Assembly (NCBI GenBank): GCA_947496215.1
Contig: CANMCF010000004.1
Coordinates: 62,001-126,000 of the forward strand
Source: an uncultured Bizionia sp.
GTDB lineage: Bacteria; Bacteroidota; Bacteroidia; Flavobacteriales; Flavobacteriaceae
DNA: 64,000 bases
Direction of reading: 5' to 3'
Positions within the stretch are counted from its first letter, which is position 1; the number at the start of each line of letters is the position of its first letter. The notes below the pieces were generated by a model that made no database searches, had not been told where the DNA came from, and was given only the letters and a program-made list of their open reading frames with translations. The position numbers and the translations under genes were made by a program. Shown one piece after another: positions 26,192 through 37,117 of the stretch.

Positions 26192-28357
26192 ATGAAGGCT
26201 TTTTTTATTTTCATCCTTTGTTGTTGTGTCTCAATTGTCGATGCACAAGAACCAACGATTAGATTTGTGGACAGCAAGATCGAAGTAGACGGAATATTTG
26301 ATGAACCTGTTTGGGAAAACCTTTCAGAACACACTGGGTTTTACAACTACTTGCCAACAGACGTGGGGCTTGCAAATAAGCAAACCTCTGTAAAACTGTT
26401 TCATGACAAGGAGTATTTGCATATAAGTGCCATATACAATGACACGACATCGAAAACTCAAGTGAGTACATTGAAAAGGGATGTTTCCATTGCTTTCAGC
26501 GATGCATTCGTAATGATTCTAGATTCACAAAACCAACAACAAAATGCTTATTTCTTTGCGGTGAATTCGTTGGGGAACCAGACCGATGGCCTAATAGGTA
26601 GAGTTAATGAAAGGTATGACCTGAATTTTAGTTGGAATGCGGTATGGCAATCCAAGACAGTGCTGAATGGCAACAAAAAGCAATATGAAATCGCAATACC
26701 ATTGAAAGCATTGAATTACAATGCTGACAACCCGATTTTTGGAATCCAGTTTTACGTCAGGGACATCAAAGACAATTCGTGGACGATTTTGAAAAACGTA
26801 AAACGCAACTATTCTAATTTCGATTTGCGATTTACGGAAAAGTTTGTAGTGGAAAACCTGCCAAACATTACGACATCAAGATTTGTATTGACGCCATCGA
26901 TAACAGGAAACCATCAAGATGACATAGATGCCAATATAAGGGAAACCGAATTCAAACCGAGCTTGGATGCACAATACAATCTGACATCCTCATTGAAATT
27001 GGATGCAACCATAAACCCGGATTTTTCTCAAATCGATGTAGACCAACAAGTCACGAATTTGACACGTTTTTCGGTGTTTTTCCCTGAACGTAGAAATTTC
27101 TTCTTGGAGAACTCGGATCTATTTTCAAACTTGGGTGTAAATGGAGTCAATCCGTTTTATTCCAGGCGCATTGGTGCCAACAACGATATTCGATTTGGAT
27201 TGAAGTTATCTGGAAACATTATGCCTAAAACGAGAATAGGTGTTTTGAATGTGCAAACAAGTGGAGGAGATGAAACAACTGAACAAAACTACGGGGTGCT
27301 GGTAGGGGAGCAGCAGATTTCAAAAAACATTGCCGTGACCGGATACTTAACCAATAGACAGGAGACAAATAAATTTGAGTTCGCCAATGATTACAATCGG
27401 GTTACAGGGGTCAATTTCAATTATAAGTCCGACAACAACAAATGGATAGGTTTGGCAAATATTGGAAAGAGTTTCAATGATGATATCTCCAAGAACAATA
27501 ATTTTTATCATACTGGAATATGGTTCAACAAAAGAGGTTTGGAATGGGGGGGCTCCATTAAAAGGGTCGAAGAAAATTTTATCACAGATACTGGTTTTAC
27601 GCCGAGATTGTATAATTATGATGCGATAAACAATGTGAGTACGAGAGAAGGGTATATGCAAACCACTACAGAAATCGAATATGAAAAATTCTACGAGAAT
27701 TCAAAGCACTTCAATTCCCTAAGGTTGTTCAATTACAAGAACAACAACTATTTTGATCAGAAGGGAAAGTTGAATCAATCTTCACATTTCTTGAATTCCG
27801 CCATCTTCTTCAAAGACCTGTCTGCAGTATATTATGTGTTAACCTACGATTACGTGGACTTGAAGTATGGGTTTGACCCTTTGGGGAATGGAAATGCCAT
27901 ACAGCCCGATACCTATGGATATGGGCTTTTGAAAGTTGGATACAACTCGGCAAACAATAACAGATTTAGATATAGGGTAAATGTCCAAAAAGGTAATTAT
28001 TATAATGGAAGGCGTACTGCGGGAGGTGTGTATTTGAATTACCAATTGCTGCCATTTGCCAATTTGGAAGCTTCATACGACTTCAATGCCATCGATTTGG
28101 GTGCGTTGGGAAAGGAGACGTTTCACCTAACTCGATTTACGGGTCAAGTATTTTTCAACAATCGACTAAATTGGACAACCTATGTACAATACAATACACA
28201 AAGAAACAATTTAAACATAAATAGCCGCTTGCAATGGGAATACAAGCCTTTGTCTTATGTGTATTTGGTGATAACGGACAATTATGACAGCAATGCTACA
28301 TTAAGGAGAAAGAATTGGGGAGTAGCCTTTAAAATGAACTATCGCTTAGATTTTTAA
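26192..28357 (+). CDS. DUF5916 protein with CBM9-like N-terminal domain
   Basis: I chose the ATG at 26192 (MKAFFIFILCCC), two bases past the stop of the previous gene, because it gives a signal peptide ending IVDAQ. Residues about 25-215 resemble a carbohydrate-binding family 9 domain (KIEVDGIFDEPVWENL, VKLFHDKEYLHISAIYND); the rest is the DUF5916 domain, a beta-barrel-like outer membrane region with FPERRNFFLENSDLF and GVNPFYSRRIG. It is common in marine flavobacteria; function not established. Translational coupling to the NTF2-like gene is likely. Confidence 0.85.
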   Translation: MKAFFIFILCCCVSIVDAQEPTIRFVDSKIEVDGIFDEPVWENLSEHTGFYNYLPTDVGLANKQTSVKLFHDKEYLHISAIYNDTTSKTQVSTLKRDVSIAFSDAFVMILDSQNQQQNAYFFAVNSLGNQTDGLIGRVNERYDLNFSWNAVWQSKTVLNGNKKQYEIAIPLKALNYNADNPIFGIQFYVRDIKDNSWTILKNVKRNYSNFDLRFTEKFVVENLPNITTSRFVLTPSITGNHQDDIDANIRETEFKPSLDAQYNLTSSLKLDATINPDFSQIDVDQQVTNLTRFSVFFPERRNFFLENSDLFSNLGVNGVNPFYSRRIGANNDIRFGLKLSGNIMPKTRIGVLNVQTSGGDETTEQNYGVLVGEQQISKNIAVTGYLTNRQETNKFEFANDYNRVTGVNFNYKSDNNKWIGLANIGKSFNDDISKNNNFYHTGIWFNKRGLEWGGSIKRVEENFITDTGFTPRLYNYDAINNVSTREGYMQTTTEIEYEKFYENSKHFNSLRLFNYKNNNYFDQKGKLNQSSHFLNSAIFFKDLSAVYYVLTYDYVDLKYGFDPLGNGNAIQPDTYGYGLLKVGYNSANNNRFRYRVNVQKGNYYNGRRTAGGVYLNYQLLPFANLEASYDFNAIDLGALGKETFHLTRFTGQVFFNNRLNWTTYVQYNTQRNNLNINSRLQWEYKPLSYVYLVITDNYDSNATLRRKNWGVAFKMNYRLDF

Positions 28358-28359
28358 GC

Positions 28360-28396
28360 ATAAAAAAACGCGAAGCATTTGCTTCGCGTTTTTATT
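28360..28396. terminator. Bidirectional terminator between DUF5916 gene and atpC
   Basis: AACGCGAAGC (28367-28376) pairs perfectly with GCTTCGCGTT (28381-28390) around a four-base loop, with an A run before and a T run after, so it can end transcription from both converging genes. Confidence 0.85.
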
Positions 28397-28415
28397 GTTA
28401 TGTAAGTAAATAGAA

Positions 28416-28694
28416 TTAATCAGCTAATACAATTACTTTGTTTCCATTCATTTCAAGGGTACCGGAATTTATTTTTAACAAGGTCGTATTCTTATCACCT
28501 TTGGTAAATTTATCTTGTACGTCTTCATTCAATTCGATGTTACCAGAGATCTTAACAAAACCAGCTTGTAACAAAGATACGATGGGAGCGTGATTGTTCA
28601 ACATTTCAAACTCACCATTAATACCAGGGACAGCAACACTTGTTACTTCTCCGCTAAATAAAGTTGCTTCTGGCGATACAATTTCTAAATACAT
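28416..28694 (-). CDS. atpC: F1Fo ATP synthase subunit epsilon
   Basis: The 92-residue protein is the N-terminal beta-sandwich of epsilon (MYLEIVSPEATLFSGEVTSVAVPGINGEFEMLNNHAPIVSLL in outline). The C-terminal helical hairpin of longer epsilon subunits is missing, as in most Bacteroidota. It is part of the central stalk of F1 on the cytoplasmic side. It lies 38 bases after atpD in the same operon; the other atp genes are not in this window. Confidence 0.95.
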   Translation of the reverse strand: MYLEIVSPEATLFSGEVTSVAVPGINGEFEMLNNHAPIVSLLQAGFVKISGNIELNEDVQDKFTKGDKNTTLLKINSGTLEMNGNKVIVLAD

Positions 28695-28732
28695 ATTTTT
28701 TTAGTTTGTAGTTATCTATCGTTAACTGTGTT

Positions 28733-30244
<1,512 letters not shown>

Positions 30245-30357
30245 TTATCTATTTAATATTATGCTATTTAATTGATTGAAAACCTAATTTGTTTTCGCGT
30301 GCAAAGATAGACGTTTTAATTTAAAAATAAAGTCGTTTTCAAAGCTTTTTTAACCAT

Positions 30358-30389
30358 AAAAAAACGCCTTCATTTTGAAGACGTTTTTT
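30358..30389 (-). terminator. Hairpin terminator after the GDSL lipoprotein gene
   Basis: AAAACGcCTTCA and TGAAGaCGTTTT form a stem with one mismatch and a T run on both strands; it is 20 bases beyond the stop of the 30410-31927 gene and so probably ends that operon. Confidence 0.7.
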
Positions 30390-30409
30390 GTATTTGTAAA
30401 TGCCATGTA

Positions 30410-31927
30410 TTATTGTAACAGAGGCGAGTAATTTGTCGGATAGTTTACCACATCGAAGAACGAACCAGAAGCTTCAAAATTAGAGCCGTAAGTCTTGTCT
30501 ATTGCCTTCATGAACTCATTGGCCATGATTGCATAACCTTGGGCTGTCAAGTGAATGCCATCCAAGCTAACCAATCCTCCAGTTACTAGATCCGTGGTCA
30601 ATATGAAATCTCCATTTTCAATGCCTACGGTGGATGCTTGTTCCAAGATGTCCTTGAAATCGACGAATGCTAGACCCGTGGTGGTCGCTACATTTTCTAT
30701 CACCCCATTATAGGCATCTGTGGCTGTTTTTATAGCCAATTGCTCTTCTGGTGTTAAAACAGAACCATCTCCCAAAGGAGTAGCAGTTCCTGATCCAGTT
30801 GGGATTGCAGAAGAAGTAGGCAATGTTATCAAATCTTCGGATGTTGCTTGTCTTAAGTTGATCAATTGTGCATTTATTCCAGTCAAATCTCTCAAGTCTT
30901 CATCTATGATGACCAAAGCATTGTTGTCTCCTTCGCTGAATGTTATCGTTCTTTGCGCAATTTCTGCATCGGCTTCAGCTTGTGTAAGCGGCGTAGTGCC
31001 CACCAAGAATGCGTAAGCTTGAACGATACCTGCATTGTATGCTCCATATCCTGCATTCAATTGAGCAGCACTTGCTGCATCCAAAGGGACAGGGTTGTGT
31101 GTAACTGTTGTAAAGTATGGTAAACTGGTTATGTATGGTACGTTTGCCAAAACACCTTGTGCACCATTGGCGGTCAATTGAGCAACAATCCCATTGAACA
31201 CTTGTCCAAATACAGTTGGATCAGTAATATCGTTGTCCCCATAGGTCGCTGGGTTGGAGTTCCCTGTTTGATCCACACCTATACCACCAGAAGTTGCATA
31301 GGATAGCACATCGTTCCCTCCAACTTCGGACAATGTGAAAAATGTAGGGTTTTGCATGGCTGCTTCACCAAGCATAGTTGCCCCTGCTGAAGTAGCAAAA
31401 CGTCCGAAATATGGGTTTAATGTCCCGTATCCAGGAAATGTCATATGGAAACTTTTGGCTCCTGGAACACCTACATTGTTAAATGTACTTCCAAGGTTCA
31501 CAGTTGCATCTGTAGTAATCGTTGGTGCTGGAGCACCTAAATCTGCATAGAATTCATTCAATCTTTGTGGGCCTGAACCATTAAATACCAATCTATATGG
31601 TATGATTGGAGTTGCTCCTATGACCATTCCTCCTGTATTGTCATTCATCAATGGTTGAGTAAATACTCCTCCTCCAATGCTGGAAAATCGTTGAGACAAC
31701 AAATTTGGAAAAGAATTGCCTTGGGAAGCTTGGAATAAAGCACCATCGGTATAACCTGCCGTAAAAGAAGCCCCTAGTGAGACATAGTTGGAAAAGTTGG
31801 CATTTCCAGCATTCAATGCAGGTAAAATCACTGCCGGTTCAGGTGAGTCTATAAAATCCTCTTCGTCATTACATGCCGTAAAACCTAGAGTGATGGCCAA
31901 CAAGTATATATATTTTATCTTTTTCAT
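30410..31927 (-). CDS. SGNH/GDSL hydrolase-type lipoprotein
   Basis: The 505-residue protein has a lipoprotein signal (lipobox GFTAC, Cys19). SGNH blocks are present: block I VSLGASFTAG with the nucleophile Ser, the Gly block in SFHMTFPGYG, block III EVGGNDVLSY, and block V DGIHLTAQGYAIMANE with Asp and His. It is an esterase or lipase type. It starts two bases after the TonB receptor gene, so the two form an operon; it may hydrolyse the substrate that the receptor imports. It is larger than simple GDSL enzymes because of an insertion of about 200 residues between blocks III and V. Confidence 0.88.
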   Translation of the reverse strand: MKKIKYIYLLAITLGFTACNDEEDFIDSPEPAVILPALNAGNANFSNYVSLGASFTAGYTDGALFQASQGNSFPNLLSQRFSSIGGGVFTQPLMNDNTGGMVIGATPIIPYRLVFNGSGPQRLNEFYADLGAPAPTITTDATVNLGSTFNNVGVPGAKSFHMTFPGYGTLNPYFGRFATSAGATMLGEAAMQNPTFFTLSEVGGNDVLSYATSGGIGVDQTGNSNPATYGDNDITDPTVFGQVFNGIVAQLTANGAQGVLANVPYITSLPYFTTVTHNPVPLDAASAAQLNAGYGAYNAGIVQAYAFLVGTTPLTQAEADAEIAQRTITFSEGDNNALVIIDEDLRDLTGINAQLINLRQATSEDLITLPTSSAIPTGSGTATPLGDGSVLTPEEQLAIKTATDAYNGVIENVATTTGLAFVDFKDILEQASTVGIENGDFILTTDLVTGGLVSLDGIHLTAQGYAIMANEFMKAIDKTYGSNFEASGSFFDVVNYPTNYSPLLQ

Positions 31928-31929
31928 TA

Positions 31930-34704
31930 TTATAGATTGTTAATTGTTAATGAAACGTAATATTGAGAACCGATGAACCCAGTACCAAATGCCGTAAAGT
32001 ATTCTTTTCCTGTAAGGTTTGTGGCTCCTGCCTTTATGGTTGTTTTCCAAGTTGGGATTCTGTAATTTATCTGAGCATCCACGGTATGGAATTCAGGAAC
32101 GACACCTTCCCCAAAAGTAGCTTCCCAGAAATAGTCATCGCTAAATCTGTAAGCTAGGTTGAATCCAAAGTTTTTAAATAGACTCGTGTTACCAAAGGTC
32201 GCTTTGAACTTGTGCTCTGGTGTATTGAAATTTGTTTGGAATCCAGGATTGGCTGCTTGATCAAAATCTTGTTTTGTAAAAGTATAACTACCTCCTAAAT
32301 CAAAACTACCAAATACTTTGGTGGACAATCCCAAAGATGCTCCATATGAGTTTACATCCGCATCGGAGTTCGTATATGTGCTATATGTTTGGAAATCACC
32401 ATTGGCTATTGCCGCTACGGACAAAGTATTGTCCCCAACAACTCCATAAAAAGGTGATGCTACCACTTCTTGAGAGATGAAATCTTGGTACTTGTTGTAA
32501 TACGTGCTGAAATCGATGATTATCTTATTGTATTTACCTCTATATCCAATTTCCACCGATGTTACTTTTTCTGGTTTCACCAAATCTGGGTTAGCAATTG
32601 CACTTGGATCTGCCAAGGCAGAAGGATCGCCAGATGCAGCAAAAGATTGTAAAGCTGCAACCGAATATGAGTTGTCGTATGCCGCAGCTCCTGTTTGTGT
32701 TACAGTGCTAGGTTGTCCAAAGGTAGCTTGACCCACGGTACTTATAGGAAACGTCCTAGTGTATCTTTCCAAGTTATTTGGGGCAGAACCCACCAAGATT
32801 GCTCTACCGGCATCCAATCCGATAAATAAATCTTGTGTTGTAGGGTTTCTAAAGCCAGTTTGAACAGACGCCCTAATGTTATGATCTCTATTTACCGTCA
32901 AACCAGCAGATAATCTTGGTGAGAAGAATCCGTCGAACAATTCCGATTTGTCATAACGTCCAGATGCGGTAAGTTTTAATACCTTTTCTCCAGATAATTC
33001 AATGTTCTTTTGAATTTGAGTATAGATACCAGCTTCAGAATACTTGATTTCGCCATTGCCATCCGTATAAATTGTTCCTCCAGAATTCAACTTGTATTTT
33101 CTGTAAGAACCTCCAACTTGTATTTCTGCAAAATCAATCAAGTGACTAAAGTTATAGTTGGCATCACTATGAAAATACTTTGATGCATCTTGAAATTTGG
33201 ATCCTGTAGACAAATCGGGGTCATTTATGCTTTTGTTGAATGCAGCTTGGTATTGTGGTGAACCTGGTAAGAATCGACCTGTGTCTGCTGCAGCCCTTGA
33301 GGCGTCATGTTTTTGTTGTTCTGTTAGCCCCAATGGGTTACCACTTAGGTTGATTCCTGCAAATGTTGCTATGTAGTCTCCAAACCAATCAGCGTCACTT
33401 TTCCAAGCTCTGTTGATGTTGATTCCAGTAAATACCATATCATAGGAATCTCCTGCCTTGTCAGCTACTTCATAAGCTCTAACGAAGAAATTGTCATTTC
33501 TAAGTTCTAACTTGTGTTGTTGTTGAAAGAAGTTGTCTATGTTGTATCTGTTTGTTCCTTGGTAGATCGTAGATCCAGTTCCGACTTTTCCAACATAGGA
33601 CAGCTCTAAGCTATTGTCCTTTATGGGACGAAAGTACAGTCCCCAATCTGCTTTGACGCTTTCTGCATTGTAATCCGTTAAATCACGTTCGTTGTAGCCT
33701 GTTCTACTTACAACGACATCAGGAATTATACCTAATCCTGAAGCAGCTCTTATGTTTGTTGATACTTCATCTCCATATACGTTTATACCATCATAGTTGG
33801 TATCTGCTCTTGTTCCTCCAACAGTGGTTTTGTCGACTTCGCTGGTAGCAGCCCAGTCGGTGCCTTTCAGATACCCGAAATTCACTTTTACTGCAAAATT
33901 ATCCGAGAATTTATGAGCCAATCTAATTCCCAAATCAGTATAGTCGTTGTCTCCAGCAGCTTCTTGAGATGTAATTCCTCTTTTTATGTAGCCACTAACT
34001 CCTTGATGATCGAAAGGATTTTTACTTCTCATAAACAAAATACCGTTAAAGGCATTTGCTCCATACAATGCAGAAGATGCACCAGGCAAAAGCTCTACGC
34101 TTTGGACGTCGGTCTCTATCATACCAACCAAATTTCCTATTGGGAAATTAAGGGCGGGAGTGGAGTTGTCCATACCATCTACCAATTGCATGAAACGGGT
34201 ATTTGCAAAAGTTGCAAAACCACGTGTGTTGATGGATTTAAATGTCAAACTGTTTGTGTTGACGTCCACACCTTTCAAGTTTTCCAAACCATCGTAGAAA
34301 TCCGCTGATGCCGTATTCTTAATCTCTTTGAGGCCGAAACGTTCTACTGTTACGGGAGATTCGAATATGCGTTCTGGTGTTCTTGATGCAGAGATGACAA
34401 CTTCATCAAGGATGCTACCTTCTTTCAAGATGAAATTCAATGTTTCATTGCTAGAAGCAACTTCCAATGATTCCGAAGTGAATCCTACACTACTTGCTTG
34501 TAGCGTGAATGGAGGCTCTTGGCTTACTGTTAAAGTAAATTTACCATCAAAATCACTTACGGTTCCTGAAGATGTGCCAACTGCTATGATGTTGACTCCT
34601 GGAATTGGCTGACTATTGTCGTCCACAACTGTTCCAGAAATTGTTGTTTGCGAGTATGTTATACCACAGAAAAACAACAATAAAATTGATAAGATTGTTC
34701 TCAT
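31930..34704 (-). CDS. TonB-dependent outer membrane receptor
   Basis: The 924-residue protein has a signal peptide, an N-terminal carboxypeptidase-D regulatory-like domain (about 20-100: ISGTVVDDNSQPIPGVNI), a plug domain (about 115-230: SGLVDGMD-type turn MQLVDGMDNS, VELLPGASSALYGANAFNGILFM) and a 22-strand barrel ending in the aromatic-rich LTINNL strand. It imports a ligand across the outer membrane with TonB energy; the ligand is unknown but is probably a lipid or ester in view of the GDSL lipoprotein encoded two bases downstream. It is not a canonical SusC: no SusD partner is near. Confidence 0.93.
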   Translation of the reverse strand: MRTILSILLLFFCGITYSQTTISGTVVDDNSQPIPGVNIIAVGTSSGTVSDFDGKFTLTVSQEPPFTLQASSVGFTSESLEVASSNETLNFILKEGSILDEVVISASRTPERIFESPVTVERFGLKEIKNTASADFYDGLENLKGVDVNTNSLTFKSINTRGFATFANTRFMQLVDGMDNSTPALNFPIGNLVGMIETDVQSVELLPGASSALYGANAFNGILFMRSKNPFDHQGVSGYIKRGITSQEAAGDNDYTDLGIRLAHKFSDNFAVKVNFGYLKGTDWAATSEVDKTTVGGTRADTNYDGINVYGDEVSTNIRAASGLGIIPDVVVSRTGYNERDLTDYNAESVKADWGLYFRPIKDNSLELSYVGKVGTGSTIYQGTNRYNIDNFFQQQHKLELRNDNFFVRAYEVADKAGDSYDMVFTGININRAWKSDADWFGDYIATFAGINLSGNPLGLTEQQKHDASRAAADTGRFLPGSPQYQAAFNKSINDPDLSTGSKFQDASKYFHSDANYNFSHLIDFAEIQVGGSYRKYKLNSGGTIYTDGNGEIKYSEAGIYTQIQKNIELSGEKVLKLTASGRYDKSELFDGFFSPRLSAGLTVNRDHNIRASVQTGFRNPTTQDLFIGLDAGRAILVGSAPNNLERYTRTFPISTVGQATFGQPSTVTQTGAAAYDNSYSVAALQSFAASGDPSALADPSAIANPDLVKPEKVTSVEIGYRGKYNKIIIDFSTYYNKYQDFISQEVVASPFYGVVGDNTLSVAAIANGDFQTYSTYTNSDADVNSYGASLGLSTKVFGSFDLGGSYTFTKQDFDQAANPGFQTNFNTPEHKFKATFGNTSLFKNFGFNLAYRFSDDYFWEATFGEGVVPEFHTVDAQINYRIPTWKTTIKAGATNLTGKEYFTAFGTGFIGSQYYVSLTINNL

Positions 34705-35189
34705 TTTTTTTAATTAGTTAAATTGGAAAAGACCAATATACGTTTTTTAGGGACATCTTAAAAAAAAGTTAACAAAATTATGCGTGCATAACAAAAAAAT
34801 GGGCTAAAAACTATGGTTTTATCGGCGAATATCATTAAAATGTCAATTTAAATAAAATACCGATTGGTTTATTTTTAAAGGGGTTAAGCGACATTTCAAT
34901 GCGATTCTCATTGAGTCAATTCATTGGTTTCATAATCAAAATCCAATCGATTGGAAGTCTTAAATTGGAGGGATGAATTATAAAGTGATCATATGATTTG
35001 GCAAGAGCAAATTCTTGTGGTTGAAAAGGTTTCTGTCTCGATTATATCAGAAAAAAAATCAGCAAAGAATAAAGCTTGTCAAATTCAGCTAAATTTAGAG
35101 TGCCCACTTGAAAAAGAAAGCGCTCTCAATACTTGCGTAGAATGAAGGTGAAATCAAAAAATTATGTAGTGAATCAATCTGGCAAGAGT
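34705..35189. other. Intergenic region upstream of the TonB receptor gene
   Basis: This is a gap of about 485 bases before the palindrome at 35190. I see no coding frame of note. The AT-rich first 100 bases should hold the receptor promoter; a short palindromic word CCAATCGATTGG occurs near 34941. Confidence 0.3.
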
Positions 35190-35240
35190 ATTTCTTTTGA
35201 AAGTCAAACAAGCCTTGGCAAATTGACTTTCAAAAGAAAT
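35190..35240. repeat. 18-base perfect inverted repeat after glmS
   Basis: ATTTCTTTTGAAAGTCAA (35190-35207) and TTGACTTTCAAAAGAAAT (35223-35240) are exact inverted copies around a 15-base loop. It lies 25 bases past the glmS stop. The stem is AT-rich and there is no T run after it on the minus strand, so it is not a classical terminator, though it may act as one or stabilise the glmS mRNA end. Confidence 0.8.
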
Positions 35241-35264
35241 GATTAAATATGACTTGTTGATTGT

Positions 35265-37112
35265 TTATTCTACAGTTACGGATTTAGCCAAGTTTCTTGG
35301 TTGGTCTACGTTTTTATCTAACAATACTGCTATATGATAAGACAATAGTTGTAATGGAATGGTCGTTAAGAGAGGTGTTAATATTTCCAATGTTTCTGGA
35401 ACCTCGATAATATGGTCTGCCAAGTTTTTGACATCTGTGTCTCCTTCCGTTACGATACCGATTATTTTACCTTTTCTGGATTTTATCTCCTGAATGTTAC
35501 TCACTACCTTTTCGTAATGTCCTTTTTTGGTTGCAATAACAAAAACGGGCATTTGCTCATCTATCAATGCAATAGGCCCATGTTTCATTTCGGCAGCAGG
35601 GTATCCTTCAGCATGTATGTAAGATATTTCCTTTAGTTTCAATGCGCCTTCCAATGCTACAGGGAAGTTGAAACCTCTACCCAAATACAAGCAATTTTTG
35701 GCATCTTTGTAGGTTTCTGCAACTATTTTAATGTGTGGATCGGATTTTAAAGCTTGTTCTACCTTACTTGGAATCAACTCTAATTCTTGTAGGTGCAAAT
35801 GGAATTTCGAATTTGAAATACTTCCCTTTTCCTTGGCCAATTTAAGGGCTATTAGGGTTAAAACCGTTATTTGAGTAGTAAAGGCCTTGGTTGAAGCTAC
35901 CCCGATCTCTGGGCCAGCATGCGTGTAGGCTCCAGCATGGGTTTCTCTTGCTATGGATGAACCGACAACATTGCATACGCCAAATACGAAAGCACCTTTG
36001 GATTTTGCCAATTTAATGGCCGCAAGCGTATCAGCGGTTTCGCCAGATTGAGAAATGGCAATGACAACGTCTTTTTCAGTAATCACAGGATTTCTGTACC
36101 TGAATTCCGATGCGTACTCTACTTCCACAGGGATTCTAGCCAAATCTTCAAAAATGTATTCGGCGACCAAACCTGCGTGCCAAGAAGTGCCGCAAGCAAT
36201 TACTATTATTCTATTGGCATTCAGGAACTTTTCGATGTTATCATCTATTCCTGACATCTTGATAATTCCTTGTTTGACCCTCAATCTTCCTCTATATGTG
36301 TCTTTTATGGCATGAGGTTGTTCGTATATTTCCTTAAGCATGAAATGCTCATAGCCCCCTTTTACGATTTGCTCTAAATTCATTTGAAGCTCTTGTATGT
36401 ATGGAGCTACCAATGAATCATTTTTTATTTTTCTGATTTTGACGCCTTTCTTTCTCCTTACTATGGCCATTTCCTCATCTTCTAGGTATATGGCTTTCTT
36501 GGTGTATTCCAAAAAAGGGGTGGCATCACTTGCTATGAAGAATTCGTTCTCACCAATTCCAATGGCTAAAGGGCTTCCTAACTTGGCTACTACAATTTCA
36601 TTTGGCTTGTTCTTGTCGAAAACAGCAATGGCGTAAGCTCCAACTACTTGGTTTAGGGCTATTTGTACTGCTTTTCCAAGTTTGACACCTTCATTTTTCT
36701 TGACATCCTCTATTAAGTTGATTAGAACTTCCGTGTCTGTGTCAGATTTGAAAATGTAACCTCTTTTTATCAATTCTTGCTTTAATGACTCATAGTTTTC
36801 TATGATTCCATTGTGAATGATGACCAGGTCTCCAGAGTTTGAATAGTGGGGGTGTGAATTGACATCGTTAGGGACACCATGCGTTGCCCATCTCGTATGA
36901 CCAATGCCTACAGTTCCATTGGTTTCTATCTCTTGATCCACACGTGCTTCAAGATCCAAGACCTTTCCTTTGGTTTTGGATAGTTTTATGTCTTGCCCAT
37001 CATAAAGAGCAATCCCAGCACTGTCATAACCGCGATATTCCAAACGTTTCAGGCCTTCCAATACTATGGGGTAAGCCTCTCTTTCTCCAATATATCCAAC
37101 AATTCCGCACAT
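35265..37112 (-). CDS. glmS: Glutamine-fructose-6-phosphate aminotransferase
   Basis: GlmS makes glucosamine-6-phosphate for peptidoglycan and lipopolysaccharide. The 615-residue protein has Cys2 as the glutaminase nucleophile (MCGIVGYIG), GHTRWATHG, two SIS sugar isomerase domains (CGTSWHAGL and LGRGFNFPVALEGALKLKEISYIHAEGYPAAEMKHGP in part) and the ending KSVTVE. It is the last gene of a minus-strand run glgA-like, DUF4270, glmS, with a five-base gap after DUF4270. No glmS ribozyme is expected or seen. Confidence 0.97.
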   Translation of the reverse strand: MCGIVGYIGEREAYPIVLEGLKRLEYRGYDSAGIALYDGQDIKLSKTKGKVLDLEARVDQEIETNGTVGIGHTRWATHGVPNDVNSHPHYSNSGDLVIIHNGIIENYESLKQELIKRGYIFKSDTDTEVLINLIEDVKKNEGVKLGKAVQIALNQVVGAYAIAVFDKNKPNEIVVAKLGSPLAIGIGENEFFIASDATPFLEYTKKAIYLEDEEMAIVRRKKGVKIRKIKNDSLVAPYIQELQMNLEQIVKGGYEHFMLKEIYEQPHAIKDTYRGRLRVKQGIIKMSGIDDNIEKFLNANRIIVIACGTSWHAGLVAEYIFEDLARIPVEVEYASEFRYRNPVITEKDVVIAISQSGETADTLAAIKLAKSKGAFVFGVCNVVGSSIARETHAGAYTHAGPEIGVASTKAFTTQITVLTLIALKLAKEKGSISNSKFHLHLQELELIPSKVEQALKSDPHIKIVAETYKDAKNCLYLGRGFNFPVALEGALKLKEISYIHAEGYPAAEMKHGPIALIDEQMPVFVIATKKGHYEKVVSNIQEIKSRKGKIIGIVTEGDTDVKNLADHIIEVPETLEILTPLLTTIPLQLLSYHIAVLLDKNVDQPRNLAKSVTVE

Positions 37113-37117
37113 ATGAT

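Noticed and set aside
35190..35240. glmS ribozyme or standard terminator
   Set aside because: The ribozyme is found in the 5' leader of Gram-positive glmS, and this stem is 3' and lacks a T run.
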